Position numbers and translations under genes: made by a program. From assembly GCA_958295665.1 (NCBI GenBank), contig OY282558.1, positions 314,188,092-314,252,091 on the forward strand: a stretch of DNA of 64,000 nt, read 5' to 3'. Shown here one piece after another: positions 50,600 through 62,639 of the stretch (positions are counted from its first letter, which is position 1; every line of letters begins with the position of its first letter). This stretch comes from Tipula vernalis (lineage: Eukaryota; Arthropoda; Insecta; Diptera; Tipulidae). The notes below the pieces were generated by a model. The model was not told the DNA's origin. It made no database searches and saw nothing but the letters and a program-made list of their open reading frames with translations.

Positions 50600-51340
50600 G
50601 TGTGGTGAACAAAATTTAGCAGCTCCATGCATGGAAGAAAAAAAAACGAATTCCGATAGAATTTCCGAATGAAACGGCTGTGTCTTCAAAGAAAATTCCA
50701 ACAATTGACAGTCAAAAATTGCGAAATGCAGATATTATAATCATTGATGAAGCATCAATGCTTTTAACACATTCGTTTAGAGTCATTAATCGTAGTTTGG
50801 TGAAATTATTTATCTTAGGAGGTGACTTCAGATAGACTTCAAACGTGGTTCCGAGAGGATCAGTTGCAGATATTGTTGAGCTTTGCATGAAAAACTTATC
50901 GTTATGGTGTCATGTTAAGAAAAAAAAATGTTTGGTCACAAATATGAGATCAGCAGGTCAAAATGAATTTAATGATTGGATTCTGCGACGCTTAGGTGAT
51001 GGTGAATTAACAAATAATTCGATTAATTTTGATTACTGGCACAATGACTGAAAGTTATGACATCATTAGTGCAATATTTGGTGATAAAATTGCATCGTAA
51101 ACTGAACAACAAATCGTTTAACTGACATTTTGTCCCCAAAAAATGTTGATGTTACTAAACTTACAAGAGTGTCAATACAATGGTTTCTGATTCGGATTAA
51201 CGTGACACAACTCAAAATTTCAAAATTTTCAGGGGGAGCAAAAGAAGAAAATGATTATTTCGATTTTACTACACTATTCTCTATGGGCATCAAAAAAAAG
51301 GAAGATTGGAAAATTGAGCCGTCTCTCGCTTTGTAAACTA
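50600..51340 (+). pseudogene. Helitron Pif1-type helicase relic
   Basis: This lies on the same strand and downstream of the Helitron N-terminal relic, with the initiator and helicase start deleted between. It shows IPIEFPNETAVSSKKIP, then LRNADIIIIDEASMLLTHSF (Walker B IDEA), KLFILGGDFR (GGDFRQ-type motif with the Q replaced by a stop), VVPRGSVADIVELCMKNLSL, TNMRSAGQNEFNDWILRRLG and finally LSPKNVDVTKL. This is the canonical order of a Helitron helicase. Several stops are present. The Walker A motif is not found. Confidence 0.72.
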
Positions 51341-51950
51341 AATATGAAAACGCCTCTATGAAATCGATCGGTGATGAATTATCTCAAAAACTTAATTTTT
51401 TGAGTTGTCACTTTTCTATGGCCTGTGCGATTTGTTGATTATAAATTTGATTTTTTATGTTTTACATGATTTATTGGTTTCCATTTAGTCATTTTTGTTG
51501 GGTTTAACTAGTTTACTTGCTTACTTTTTATACAAACAGCCTACGAAAAACGTCCATCATTTTTGACGGGTTATTACTAGTAATTTTAATAATTGATTAT
51601 AGCTTTTGATTTTATTTTTTTTTTTAATTTTTTAATTTATATATTTATATTATATACCCCGCTTATTTTTGGCTCCAAACCAAAACACTTTGAAAGTTAA
51701 TAATTTTTTAAAGTTTATCGTTACTGCCTTTTAAAGGTGTACATAGACGACATATCTTCTTGACTGTCATAAAATGTTTCAATGATTGCATGCTTTATTT
51801 ATCATTTGTTAAGAAATAAATTTCTATTCAAAAAGCGATAAAATATAGTAGAATGTTAGGGAGTTAGAATCATCTAACATCAAAATTACATAAATGTACG
51901 GGCATTTAAAATTAAGTCATGCGTGTACAATAAAATTCTGAATGAAAATT
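51341..51950. other. Gene-free AT-rich stretch
   Basis: No supportable gene or Helitron hairpin terminus was identified. Confidence 0.35.
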
Positions 51951-51954
51951 GGTT

Positions 51955-52100
51955 TTAATTTTTTGGTTTTAATCTATACAATCTGTTCTGGGGCTCAAGG
52001 CACTCCCAACTCTTTCGCAATTTACTATTACCGTCAAACTCCACTTTACTATTATAGTCATAGTTGTGTTCATCGTCATCATCGATCATAATCAGATGAT
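51955..52100 (+). repeat. Non-LTR 3' tail, second copy
   Basis: The sequence ggttttaatctatacaatct ... ggggctcaaggcactcccaa ... gttgtgttcatcgtcatcat closely matches 45,225-45,460. It lacks coding sequence and is a heavily 5'-truncated copy, ending in irregular atcatc/gatgatg units. Confidence 0.5.
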
Positions 52101-52109
52101 GAAAAATTC

Positions 52110-52195
52110 CTGTTGCATCCCTCTGCCCCTATCGGGATTCGAACCCGGTTCATTCAAACCCCTTTAACCCCTACGCCATTTGGTCGGTAAAATTT
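52110..52195 (-). repeat. tRNA-derived SINE-like fragment
   Basis: On the minus strand a tRNA-like A box (tggcgtaggggtt) lies 20-odd bases before a clear B box (gggttcgaatcccgat). The spacing is about 12 bp too short for a real tRNA, and no acceptor stem pairs. It is therefore a SINE head or decayed tRNA copy, placed tail to tail with the non-LTR 3' end. Confidence 0.45.
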
Positions 52196-52199
52196 GTTT

Positions 52200-54290
52200 G
52201 ACAGGTACAATTCTGAAGGCATTAAATATTTATTTTTGTCACTTAAATCTAAAAATCGACCAATTAGAATTGTTGTTTAGGCATAGAGGAAAATAGATAA
52301 AAAATTCAAGCAATCTTGGTTTTGCTAAACTTCATGGATCCTTATATCAGGAATTCAACAAAACTGATATTAAAGCCCTAAGCAAACGTTTAACTTTCAA
52401 AATAGTAATAAACATTTTCTATCAGTTTTCCCAACATTCGGTTTCAATTATGAATTAACTTTCTTATAGGGACGATATTTCAAAACTCTTTAATCCAAGA
52501 TAAACGCCTAACTATAGAGTTTAACTTTCGGCTCTGGTTTTTCAATCAAAATAAATTAGCATACTAAAATTAAATTAACCAATCAAAGTTAAATTCTAAT
52601 GTTTAATTCAATGTTTTGTCAATAAAACTAAACTTACTTTAAGCTCGACAATTGAAATACCGGGATAAGCGGAATTTCCGATATATTCTGTATTATTTTT
52701 TTAATTTTTATAGAATACTCCACTTGAACATTTACTTTAGTTGCTATTCAAAGCTCCGGAGCTTTATATTCATGTAGCGCATAATCTTTAAAACCTTACT
52801 CTTAAACCTTGGTAGAAATGGCACTATGGACTTCATTTTCAACAGGTCAACCTTTTAGATTAAGTTTCCATAATTTAAATAAATAATTAAGAAACAATAG
52901 TTATGTTGTTATTAATTAATAGCTTATCAAGAAAAGAAATGATGAACAAAATATAAAATTCATTACGTGTAAAATTTATATTTTAATAATATTGTTGTCC
53001 TTGTCACACATTTTTTTTACGAAAATTGTTTCTAATTTCTAATACCATAATTTTTTTAAATTATAGTAATTGTTGGATGCTTGAACCATTGATCGGCTTC
53101 AACTTTGTATTGGCTACTTTTTCAATTTCTGTGTTAAATGTTTTCAATATTAAGAAAAGTATGTTACTTAAGCTTAAATTACTGAGCTAGAATTATTTGG
53201 AATACTGAGTAAAAATATGGTGCGATCTGTTATCGTTGCACTCACATACAAGCAAACTTTGTCGATAATTACATACAATTATTTTTGTTTTAAATTTTTG
53301 CGGGTTCCTTCACTATACGCAAAATATTTATCTGCGTAATCAGCTCGGATTAAAATATCCTAACAATGCCGCCATAATTGAGAACATTTTATTCCTTTTT
53401 GTACGTACACTTATATACACACTCCGAATATTCAACCCTCTCAGATATAAATTGAAAAATATATAAAAATCTTCCACACCATTAAGTCAAACAAACAAAA
53501 TTTAATTAATTTATAAAAAGTTGCCAGAGATTAAATTCTCAAGTGGAAATAATACCATATCCATGAGAAATTATTATGATTTCATTATACAACACAATTT
53601 ATACAAATCTAAATAAACAAATGTGAATTTATTTATGTACGTACATATTCTTGTCATTTCCACAACAAAACCAGAAATGGAAATCACAAAATTTTACCAA
53701 AATGATGATGATATGAAATAATCCATGACAAATGTATGACAATTATATGATAAAATCCTTACACCAAGTCATCAAACAATTATACGTACATACTCGTATA
53801 TACACAATGTTTTAACGATAAATAATCGCGCCATATATTCATTACCTTTGTGTCCTTGATCTTTTGTACAACAAAAAAAAATTTTAAGGCAAAGGTAAAT
53901 TCAACGTCATATATCAAAAATCCCATTTTCTTTTCAACCCTAATTTTAAACATCGGCCTCAAATACTAAAAAAAAAAATCAAAATATGGTTTTATATTCT
54001 AAGATTACGCAAAAAAAAAACTATTTCCAAGGTAAAAATTGTATGTAGAAAAAGAATATCTTTTGATTTATTAGTTACTTTATATATAGGGATAAAAAAT
54101 TAAGACATTAAAAATGGTTGAACGAAATAAGGGATGGTTATTCCAAATTTTTTTGTTCTACATATCTTATTCCATTGTTGTCTTACCATTTGATTTATTT
54201 CAACTCAGCCATTACAATTTTTAAGTTTTTCCATTTAGTTACGAAAGGAAGGGAATCGTACTATACAAAAGGACTTACTTTTAGGTTTTA
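52200..54290. other. Gene-free AT-rich stretch
   Basis: No supportable gene, element or RNA. The tacatactcgtatataca motif at about 53,787-53,803 is a microsatellite style common in higher flies. Confidence 0.35.
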
Positions 54291-54296
54291 AATAGC

Positions 54297-54360
54297 AATA
54301 ATCGGTACAATAATATAATAATGATAATAATAATAATCATAATAATCATAACGATAATAT
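54297..54360. repeat. (ATA/ATC)n trinucleotide microsatellite
   Basis: About 60 bp of mixed aat/gat/cat trinucleotides (aataatgataataataataa style), open on the minus strand as a Tyr/Asp/His-rich artefact. Confidence 0.8.
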
Positions 54361-55835
54361 GCATGACTGAAAAAGGGTGTCACATTCATAGAACTAACCT
54401 TTTGATGTAGCATGGGTAAATTACCCTCCTCTTTAATTTGAAACAGTGGTATTTTTGAGAGTTTTTTTTTTATTTTACCAACAACATACGAATAGATTTT
54501 GTCAATATAAATTACCATTCGATGCACATAAAATTATTTCTCACAGTACTTTCTTATGTGTACACATTTTTTTTTTCTTTTTTTGTTAAGCATAAACCAC
54601 AAATTGTTTATTTGGACTAATATTGAATTCATTAAATAAAACCAACTTTTATTATCCTATTATATTTTATCAATAGATTTAGTTTATATACATTAAATTT
54701 TAGATATAAGGCGTCTATAGATTTTATTTACACCACTCTATTTTAATATTGCATACCTCTACATATGGTACTCCAAAATAGCTCTATAAATAAATAATTA
54801 CCCCTAAAATATTAATTTGGTCGTAAAAAACCAAAAAAAAAATGTCTGTTCGTCATACACAATTTTTGTAAACGAACCGAAACTTTTTGTTGGTACGAAT
54901 GTCACGTAAAGTGTTAAGTAGCTACTTAAAAACAATAATAATGTGGTGGTTACCTAAATAAAATCGCAGTCCTAACTTAAATAAACTGGAACTAAAATGT
55001 TTTATAATGGGATTCATTTTGTATATACATTATACACATTCACAAAACAGGCATACGAAAAATCGAAAGGAAAGAGGAACTCTAGATGTAACAAAAACAT
55101 AAAAATTAAATCGAGATATGAAAATAGTGATAAGAAATTTTTATGAGATAATTGAAAATTATGGAACAAAATTTAATTTGATCGTGTCAGTTACTTAAAT
55201 AACAATTTTTTTTTATCATGATTGTTATTATACCCGTACATACAGAAGAAACACCAAGAAAAGATGAAAATCAAGTTTAATTGAATTTGGTATTATAATA
55301 CGTACCCCAGATTTGGGCATACTTGATATAAAGGGGCGGGCAATATTGGCAAAGATACAAGGATCAAATAAAAAGCCGATATTGATGGTTTTATGTGCAT
55401 AAAAAAGGTCATAATAAATTCCGAAAACTGCAATCATGGAAAATTTTGTAACGTATAGGAATTTCCGAAAATTTCTCAAAAACAAAACTTGAAGCCAGTC
55501 GGATTTCAGAAAATGTACAGAAATGTATGAATATATTTACGACCTTTCAAAAAACATTAAAAGTTTACAAAAAAATGTTAAGAACTTTTCAGATTTAAAT
55601 AGATTGTATATGAAAATTGCCAGACTGATTATACACCCGATGTTTTAATTACAGAGTGAATTTAACAATCGCCACAATGTACATTCTGTCAAAAATGTGT
55701 CGAAATGTGTATATAATACGGAGACGGCACAAAATCAAGAGAGCCTCTTTAAAATTACCATATCGCAAGTTTGCATGTTTTCAGCTATATCTTCAACCAT
55801 TTTTGACGTTGTTGTGGTGCGTGTGTAAATATTCC
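54361..55835. other. Gene-free AT-rich stretch
   Basis: No supportable gene. The last 200 bp may contain unrecognisable downstream parts of the BEL/Pao relic that follows. Confidence 0.35.
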
Positions 55836-55839
55836 TGTT

Positions 55840-56530
55840 GATAACAAAGCCCTTTGAGAGCTAAATCTGCAGGATTCTCTTTCGGTTTGACATGACCCCA
55901 TGTATTCCTCAGACAAACAGAGAAAATTTGAGAAACTCTATTGGCGAAAAAAAAACTTCCATTTTAATTGATGTGCACTGTGATTTGCCAATACTACCCA
56001 TGAATCTGTCCATGCCTTCGTTTATGGTAGTGGAAAATTAGCTACAGATGATACTGATTTGAGTACATAGTTTTGACAGTAATAGAGGGGCACTTAGTTC
56101 CAGTCTCGGTATCGTAATCGCCTTTATTAATGCAACTTTGGTTACTCATTATTGCCTTGGCTGCTTTTGGAACTCGTTTAAGTACCGTAGAACTAACTCC
56201 TTTAAGCATCTAGTTGCAAAAAACGTGGCTGAGGTTGTTAAAATAAAATATATTGGTCGTTCTGATTCAGATAAGAGTGTCTGACGATATATCTTTTCGA
56301 TATCGGCTGCCATTACATATTTAAATTTCCTAAAATGCAATAAAATCTCCCAGAGACTTGACTGTACGACCGGACCACATATGAATGTGTCATTTAAAGA
56401 CAAGCCTGAACAGGTTTTGCTCGAACCGTCGAATACGATGCAAACCTTTGTGGTCATGCTACTTGATTTTGCTTCTTGGGTGGTGTATGGCAGATATTAT
56501 GATGAATGATGACCACCAATTGTATTGCTA
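55840..56530 (-). pseudogene. BEL/Pao reverse transcriptase and RNase H relic
   Basis: The frame 56,457-56,149 gives TTKVCIVFDGSSKTCSGLSL, FKYVMAADIEKIYRQTLL and TFFATRCLKELVLRYLNEF, the first half of a BEL/Pao reverse transcriptase including the first catalytic aspartate (AADIEK). The YVDD-bearing part is deleted. A shifted frame at about 56,125-55,845 continues with AITIPRLELSAPLLLSKL, the RNase-H-like region, and ANRVSQIF ... WGHVKPKENPADLALKGL. The order and strand are right, so this is one element with an internal deletion and several stops. Confidence 0.75.
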
Positions 56531-56639
56531 GGTATTAGATTAGAGTCGCGTATGAATTTTCAATATCGTCAAAAATTTATCTGAAATTATATCTAAAAGT
56601 TACCCGAGGTTGATGTTTGTAAAAAGTGACCTTCGACAA

Positions 56640-57080
56640 AAGCTAAATATCTTTATGTTTTATAAGTGGGGATGTTGATATATGAGACAATGGGTCTCAG
56701 CGGGTGATTATATTTATGTACATTAGGAAGCCCATAAAACTCCGGGCCACTGATGTGTAGGTGGTTAGTTTTAGTTTAGTTTTCTTGTCAATAAATTTAT
56801 TTGAAAATAGTTTACTAATCTTTTTATTGTTTAAATTTTAATATGAAGTTGTCCGATCGTTATATTTAACGTCTTGTAGTTTATACATAATTTTTGCATC
56901 ATACTCTAACCTCAACATAATTACCGTCCTTTATCGGGACCTAAAACTATGATATTTTGATTATTTTCCAAAAAATTCTTGGCTTCAAAAGTCAATTGAC
57001 GTAAATGTTTCTCCTTTATGCTTAAACAGCAATCTCTAGGTGAAATTTTTGAAAAACATGACAAATACTAAATCACACGA
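56640..57080 (-). pseudogene. Penelope-like element reverse transcriptase relic
   Basis: At 57,001-56,924 the minus strand reads LTFEAKNFLENNQNIIVLGP followed by DKG. At 56,745-56,655 it reads FYGLPNVHKYNHPLRPIVSY followed by INIPTYKT. The xxxDKG and YGLPKxHK...LRPIVS motifs in this order identify a Penelope-like reverse transcriptase. The rest is unreadable. It abuts the BEL/Pao relic on the same strand, but the two belong to different retroelement classes. Confidence 0.6.
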
Positions 57081-57089
57081 TATCGCGTT

Positions 57090-57500
57090 GGTGTTCGTTG
57101 TCAATGTTTTGAATAATCGGTTTGTGCTAACCTTTTGCAATTCGGAATATCTGTGTTATTGAAAAAACGCAAATTGAATCCAAACTAATAACTTCTGCGA
57201 CATGCGCTTTTGTTTGCAATATCCAACGTAGAACACAACGAAATTCAAGAGAATTTTTATAATTGTGCTGAAAAATGTTCAAAGCCGTTAAAGGATCAAT
57301 TTTCAACTTTTGCTCAATTCAAATGCTACAAAAAAAAATTATTTTTATTTGGATTTTGCTGTGTCTGCAAAATGTCAAATTGAGAAAAAAAATGGAACCA
57401 ACATTTTTTTTTTAATAATTTCTTATTTTTTTCAAAATGATTAAATCATTTACAAATTGTAGGTAGGTACAGGTTTAATCGCCAGAAAATCTAAATTAAT
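57090..57500. other. Gene-free AT-rich stretch
   Basis: No supportable feature beyond A and T runs near 57,330-57,430. Confidence 0.35.
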
Positions 57501-57504
57501 AAAT

Positions 57505-60500
57505 CACTACGGCATATGGTGCACTATGGCATGTTTCAAAATTCATATCTCAATATGACATGTGGTACATTACCGCATAAGGTACACTAAGGCGTATTTT
57601 AAAACGACATATTTCAATACGGCATATGGTACATTACGGCATAAGGTACACTATGACATATTACAATATGGCATAATATGGTATAATTTGGCATATTCTA
57701 AAACTTGGCTATTTCTTAGCCGATTATGATGAAATTTGTCAAGTGAAAATGGAATACTAAAATGGAATTTAGACGAAGTTTTGAAATATGGCCAATTAGG
57801 GTGGAACTTGGCTATTTATTAACCTAATATGATGAAATTCGACATATACGATGGAAATGGAACTCTCAAACCGATTTTAGATGAAGGTCTGAAATATGGC
57901 CAATTTTGATGGAATTTGGCTGTCTCTCAAAAGATTATGAAGAAATTCGACATATGGTATACGAAGGAAATGGGATTCTAAAATGAGTTTCAGATGAGGT
58001 TATGGGATATGGCAAATTTTGATGGAACTTTGTTATTTCTTAACCGATTTTGATGTGATCAAATGGGATTCTAAAATAAGCTTTAGGTTCACCTAAATAT
58101 GTTCCTGGAATATGGCCAATAAGGATGGAATTCAGCTATTTCTTATTCGATTATGATGAAATTCAACACGTGCGAAGGAAATGGGATTCTAAAATGGTTT
58201 TAGTCATCAACTGAAAAAATCAACTTGCTTAATATAATTTTCCTTCACCTAATGCAATTAAATTTATTCCCAAAGGAAATACAAATATTGGTATGGAAGA
58301 TATAATCGGGAAGTGCTTGATACCTTAAATTTTTAATTTTTATTTAAATCTAATTTTAAAAGTAAAAATATGTATATTAGTCCTTCAGGTTTATTTTTAT
58401 TTATTGAAATTATTTTTAAACAAGAAACTAATTTTGTACCAATATTACAAAATTTAGCAACGGTCTGCGAGTGACGTTCGATAGAGGAAGTCGTGTTTTT
58501 AATCTTCCTCCGTAAATTAAATTTTATTTTGTTTAAATTATCAAATTTGTTTTTTTTAGTCTAGTATAAATTAATTTAATAATTTCGGTAAATTCAGTAA
58601 AGTGATTTAGTAAATTGTTTATCAAATTAAATCAGTGCGTGGTGAAAATAATTTAATTTGTGTGCTGTTAATTAATCTGTTTATAGTATTTTTTTTGTGT
58701 TGTGGTTCAGTTTTAGTAAATTTTAATTAACTAGTGATAACTGTGATAAAATGTATTTAGTGTTTTAGAAGTGAAATGTGAATTCATTTAGCATGAGACG
58801 GGTTTCTCGTTTGATGTTAAAAAATTTTAACAAGGAGAAATGTGTTCAAAATAAAATATTAACGGGATCTTTAGACAGGTATTTTCATGTCACATCTATG
58901 TATTGCTCTATACCTATATACATATATTTGGTATGAATTGTGTAAACAAATTTTTTTGTTTCTTTTTATTTTTATTATATGATTTTGCTTCGGTAACGGT
59001 TGTAGATATACATGCATATGTATGAAGGCGTATGTAGTCTTACTTTGGGAATTTTCCAACAACAATGCCGTGCATTTTCTTTCCGGAATGAATGATTTCA
59101 TTCCACTGAGAAATAGGTATAAAAAAATTCTCTTCTTCACGTAGTTGTAGTGTTTACCACTAGAGTAAATATAATAAATTTGTTTGGTTTTATGAGTTGG
59201 TATTATATAACAATTCTTTTGTTATCACTATCTTGTACTTGTTAAAATTCTAAATAATAATTATATTTTTAGAGATTGGTACCAACTGTTGAGAGTAAAA
59301 AAATAAAAAATTAGTTCTTGACTCTTACTTTGGGCAAAATTTCATTCCTATTAGAATAGGAGTAACTTTTGCCAAGGTAAGACGGCAATAATATTAATAT
59401 GTTTTGATCTTTTTACTCTTCTTGATATGTGTTTGAATATGTAGTATAAAACTGGAAATTGTTGGTTTGCCATAAGTGTATTGTTTGTATGCAGAGTAAA
59501 TGTACGTCTTTTCGATTCAAATGGGATTCTTATACATATATACTTCGTATGATCGAGTACATTTGAATCGAATTCCGAAACAGCAATACGCAATACATAA
59601 CAAATTATTTATTAATGCATGCCAAATTTTAAATGTCAACTATACATGGCGTATAAAAATGTGCATTAGGGGATGTTAGTGTTAGTGTTTACGGTAAATG
59701 CTGGTTATTGTGAATTTCATTATATTAAATAGGTTATTTTTAGGGATAGGAACATCTTTACATTTGAAATTAGATTATATTATATTTATTGCTGTTTTAA
59801 TATTTCGCTTAATTGTTGAAAGCTAATACTTAAATAATTGAAATTATAGAGCGGTTGGACTAAGTGAGAGTAGAAATAAATAACTAATTTGTTTTTTGGT
59901 TTCAGAAGAACATCGAAATATATTTTATCATCAATTTTGTTAATCGGAAGTTTGGAGTATTATATAAATATAAATTCTAGTTTAAGATATTATTTCAGAT
60001 CGATCAGGTTCCAACGTTTTATTATTAATATTTTAATTATGTTGTCATTGTGCTGTCAAAAAACACTAACTATCGGCTAAATTAGGTGTCTGTAACCGGG
60101 CCGAGTCTGTCCTCACTAACATTCCTTTCCCATTCCTCGATTTTGTTATATGTAAAAAGGTGTACGATGGCTGCCTGGCCAGGGGCGAATATCACACTAT
60201 TAGATTTATGTGGTTATCGATGTGGCGCCTTTCTTTACGGGGTGAATATTGCTATATTTAGCTTCATGAAAAGCTGAGTATGATGGTACATATTTCTTTG
60301 GTGAGGGAGAGTTATGGTGTCGTGTTGTAACATGGGTATAGTGGTGTGGTATTCGCGTCTATAGTACGGGAGACTTGCTTAATGCTTGATCGTACATTGA
60401 AATCAATCAATCAAAAATATTACAAAATTTAGCAACATAATTGGCTAATCGCGAATTTATTCAATAATTTTTTATTATTTTAGTAATGATTTTTTTCGAA

Positions 60501-61600
60501 CCACTAGTATAAACTCATTTATAAGTACATACATATTTAAAAAAAAATCCTAACCTAATTTAATATATTCGACGAAATTAATGTTCCAGTTTACTTTTAG
60601 ATAAAATGCTAGAATATGGTCAATTAGGATGGAACTTGGCTGTTTTATAACCGATTATTATGAAATTTGATAATTGCGATGGAAATGGGATATTAAAATT
60701 ATTTGTAGACGAAGTTCTGGAATAAGTTAAATTGAACTGGAACTTGACTATTTCTTAATTGATTGTGCCGAAATATATAATTTGCCTTCACATAACAGAT
60801 TTTCTTTTAAACCTTTACCTAATGGAATTTCCCTTCAATTGGTAGAATTCTCCTTTATTTACTTAAATTTTCCTTCATCTTTAAGAATTTTTTTTGAGTT
60901 ATCAAAATTTTCTTTCGCTTAACAGAATTTGCATTCAGTTAAAAAAATTAAATGTATTCTTCCAATGGAAATACATTTGTTATTAAATCTAATTTTAAAA
61001 TAAAAATACGTGAATTAGCCCTTTAGCTTTTTGTTATGTCGTAACTTTTAAAGGTTATTTTTATTAAATAAAATTATTGACGAATAGATGGAACAAATTT
61101 TCTACGAACTTGCTAATTTGCTGTCTTCTTGCGTTTGTTGTAAATCAAATAGATACATTCTGATAATAAAGGTTTGGAAATTAAAAAAATATTATACGTT
61201 TTAAATTTTAAATTTGTCAAATCATACAAGTACCTTATGTCCTAATGTACCACATGACGTAATGTACCATATGCCGTAATGGACCATATGCCGTTTTGAA
61301 ATATGCCATAGTGTACCTTATATCGTAGTGTACCATATACTGTTTTGAAATATGTCATTTTAAATTATGTCATAGTGTACCATATGCCGTAGTCCACTAT
61401 ATGCCATAGTGTAGCATATGCTGTTTCGAAATATGCAGTTTTGAAATATGCCCTAGTGTGCCTTACATCATATTGTACCATATGCCATTGTGAAATATTA
61501 AGTAATTTACCTTATGCCACTACATGTACTATATTTATTTTTGAAATATGCCGTTTTGAAATATGCCGTTTTCTCATATTCCAAAATGAAATATGCCGTA
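57505..61600. mobile_element. Element with inverted terminal micro-arrays
   Basis: 57,509-57,690 is an array of ~17-20-bp units of the type acggcatatggtacatt. The inverse (aatgtaccatatgccgt) forms a longer array at 61,235-61,600. Next to the left array are about five ~105-bp repeats (57,690-58,200) with the landmark ggctatttcttaaccgatta; one and a half further copies lie at 60,600-60,780. A ~115-bp block after 58,340 also recurs near 60,985. The inverted arrays suggest a foldback-like element, but exact ends and target duplication are not resolved. It is non-coding and interrupted by the insertion 58,462-60,415. Confidence 0.5.
58462..60415 (+). mobile_element. 1.95-kb retroposed insertion with 21-bp target duplication
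   Basis: The 21-mer aatattacaaaatttagcaac occurs at 58,441-58,461 and again at 60,416-60,436, bracketing a 1,954-bp segment. Its right end is a short simple tail (aatcaatcaatcaaa), as in many insect non-LTR elements. A long exact target duplication plus a simple 3' tail indicates target-primed insertion. Inside there is a possible exon (ATG at 58,794: MRRVSRLMLKNFNKEKC) ending at an ag/gtattt donor near 58,877, and an acceptor ttggtttcag at about 59,906 before RTSKYILSSILLIGSLEYY. No reverse transcriptase is seen, so the source family is unknown. Confidence 0.5.
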
Positions 61601-61609
61601 TCGACTGAG

Positions 61610-61945
61610 ACCCAAAATATTTATATTCAATCAAAATTGTTTTTTTGTTGTGGATATCCTTTGCTTTACTTAATTACGATCACCTATTATATTGATTTCA
61701 AATGTCAGTAACTTCCTTATTTGTGTAATTATTTTTTACATGCATTAAAGAGTTCATTGTTGCTCTTTGAAATAATTGTATGTACAATATTAAAACCAAT
61801 ATTAGTAATCTAGTAGTTTAATCAAAAAACCATTCAATTTAAATGCGTCACTTGATTACGACCACTAGTGAATAGTTATAACCTTAGGAAAGGTATAGTA
61901 AAAAAATTTAATTAATTAGTTTTGGTTTATCAATAAAACAATAAG
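61610..61945. other. Gene-free AT-rich stretch
   Basis: No supportable feature. Confidence 0.35.
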
Positions 61946-61949
61946 ATTT

Positions 61950-62110
61950 TAGGAAAGTGGTTAAAGGAAAGACACTTTCAGAGTGCGAAAAAGCAAAGAT
62001 CGAAGTTTTGAAGGAAGAAGGATTCTCAAATCGTGGAAAATCCGAAAAAATTGGTAAAGGAAAACCGTTACTGGATCCTTTATTAATAACTATAGGTATG
62101 AGCGTGTCTT
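61950..62110 (+). pseudogene. Tc1/Tc3-like transposase N-terminal fragment
   Basis: The translation VVKGKTLSECEKAKIEVLKE, then EGFSNRGKSEKIGKGKPLLD, resembles the first helix-turn-helix of Tc1/Tc3-type transposases, where GxxLSxxExxxI and the xGxSxRxIA pattern recur. It loses similarity after about 62,100. It is isolated, with no catalytic domain. Confidence 0.45.
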
Positions 62111-62334
62111 GTTTTTAATTGAGAAAGTAAAGGTGACAGAATATATTTGGAACCAAAGCAATACTAGTTACTAGTTTTCTTGTAGAAGACCTAACCTCGA
62201 CATTCCCATTTGATGGAGTTTTTAAGTAAGGGAAGTCACATACACTTTAATACTTTTGGCCTCATGTAATAGTATAAAGTTTTATATTTTTGACAGACGA
62301 TGTAGTACGAAAATTGAATAATACGCAAACTATT

Positions 62335-62515
62335 TCATTACTGAATCTCAAAATCTTTACAAAACCGTGCAAAGTGGGATGCCTACAGATGATATAGATA
62401 ACTTTAAGGATTCCACTTGGCGGTTCTATGAGAAACTTATATTTTTAAAGGAAACTTGCGGAATGATACCGTCGATAAGTAATTATAATAAACCATCACT
62501 AAATGTTAGTATTAT
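62335..62515 (+). pseudogene. MADF-like domain fragment
   Basis: An open segment reads SQNLYKTVQSGMPTDDIDNF, then KDSTWRFYEKLIFLKETCGM. The (S)GxxTDD...xWxxYExLxFL arrangement is that of the C-terminal half of MADF/Adf-1-type DNA-binding domains, which occur in insect transcription factors and in Harbinger-type transposons. The rest of the domain is missing, so host or transposon origin cannot be told. Confidence 0.35.
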
Positions 62516-62593
62516 TTAAACTATTACTTTACGTCTATATTTGATAGCTATCGAGATTCGGTATTAGATGACCAAATATGTAAAAACCAGTAT

Positions 62594-62630
62594 TTAAAAG
62601 AGATTAGTTCGAAGAATTAATCTCTTTTAA
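62594..62630. repeat. Perfect 13-bp stem hairpin
   Basis: ttaaaagagatta (62,594-62,606) is followed after 11 bases by its exact inverse taatctcttttaa (62,618-62,630). Its function is unknown; it is not interpreted as a terminator in this eukaryotic context. Confidence 0.6.
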
Positions 62631-62639
62631 ATGAGATTA

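Noticed and set aside
52110..52195. Functional tRNA gene
   Set aside because: The A and B boxes are present but too close, no acceptor stem pairs, and the anticodon arm is missing.
62594..62630. Transcription terminator
   Set aside because: The perfect stem lacks context, and intrinsic terminators of bacterial type are not expected in an insect genome.
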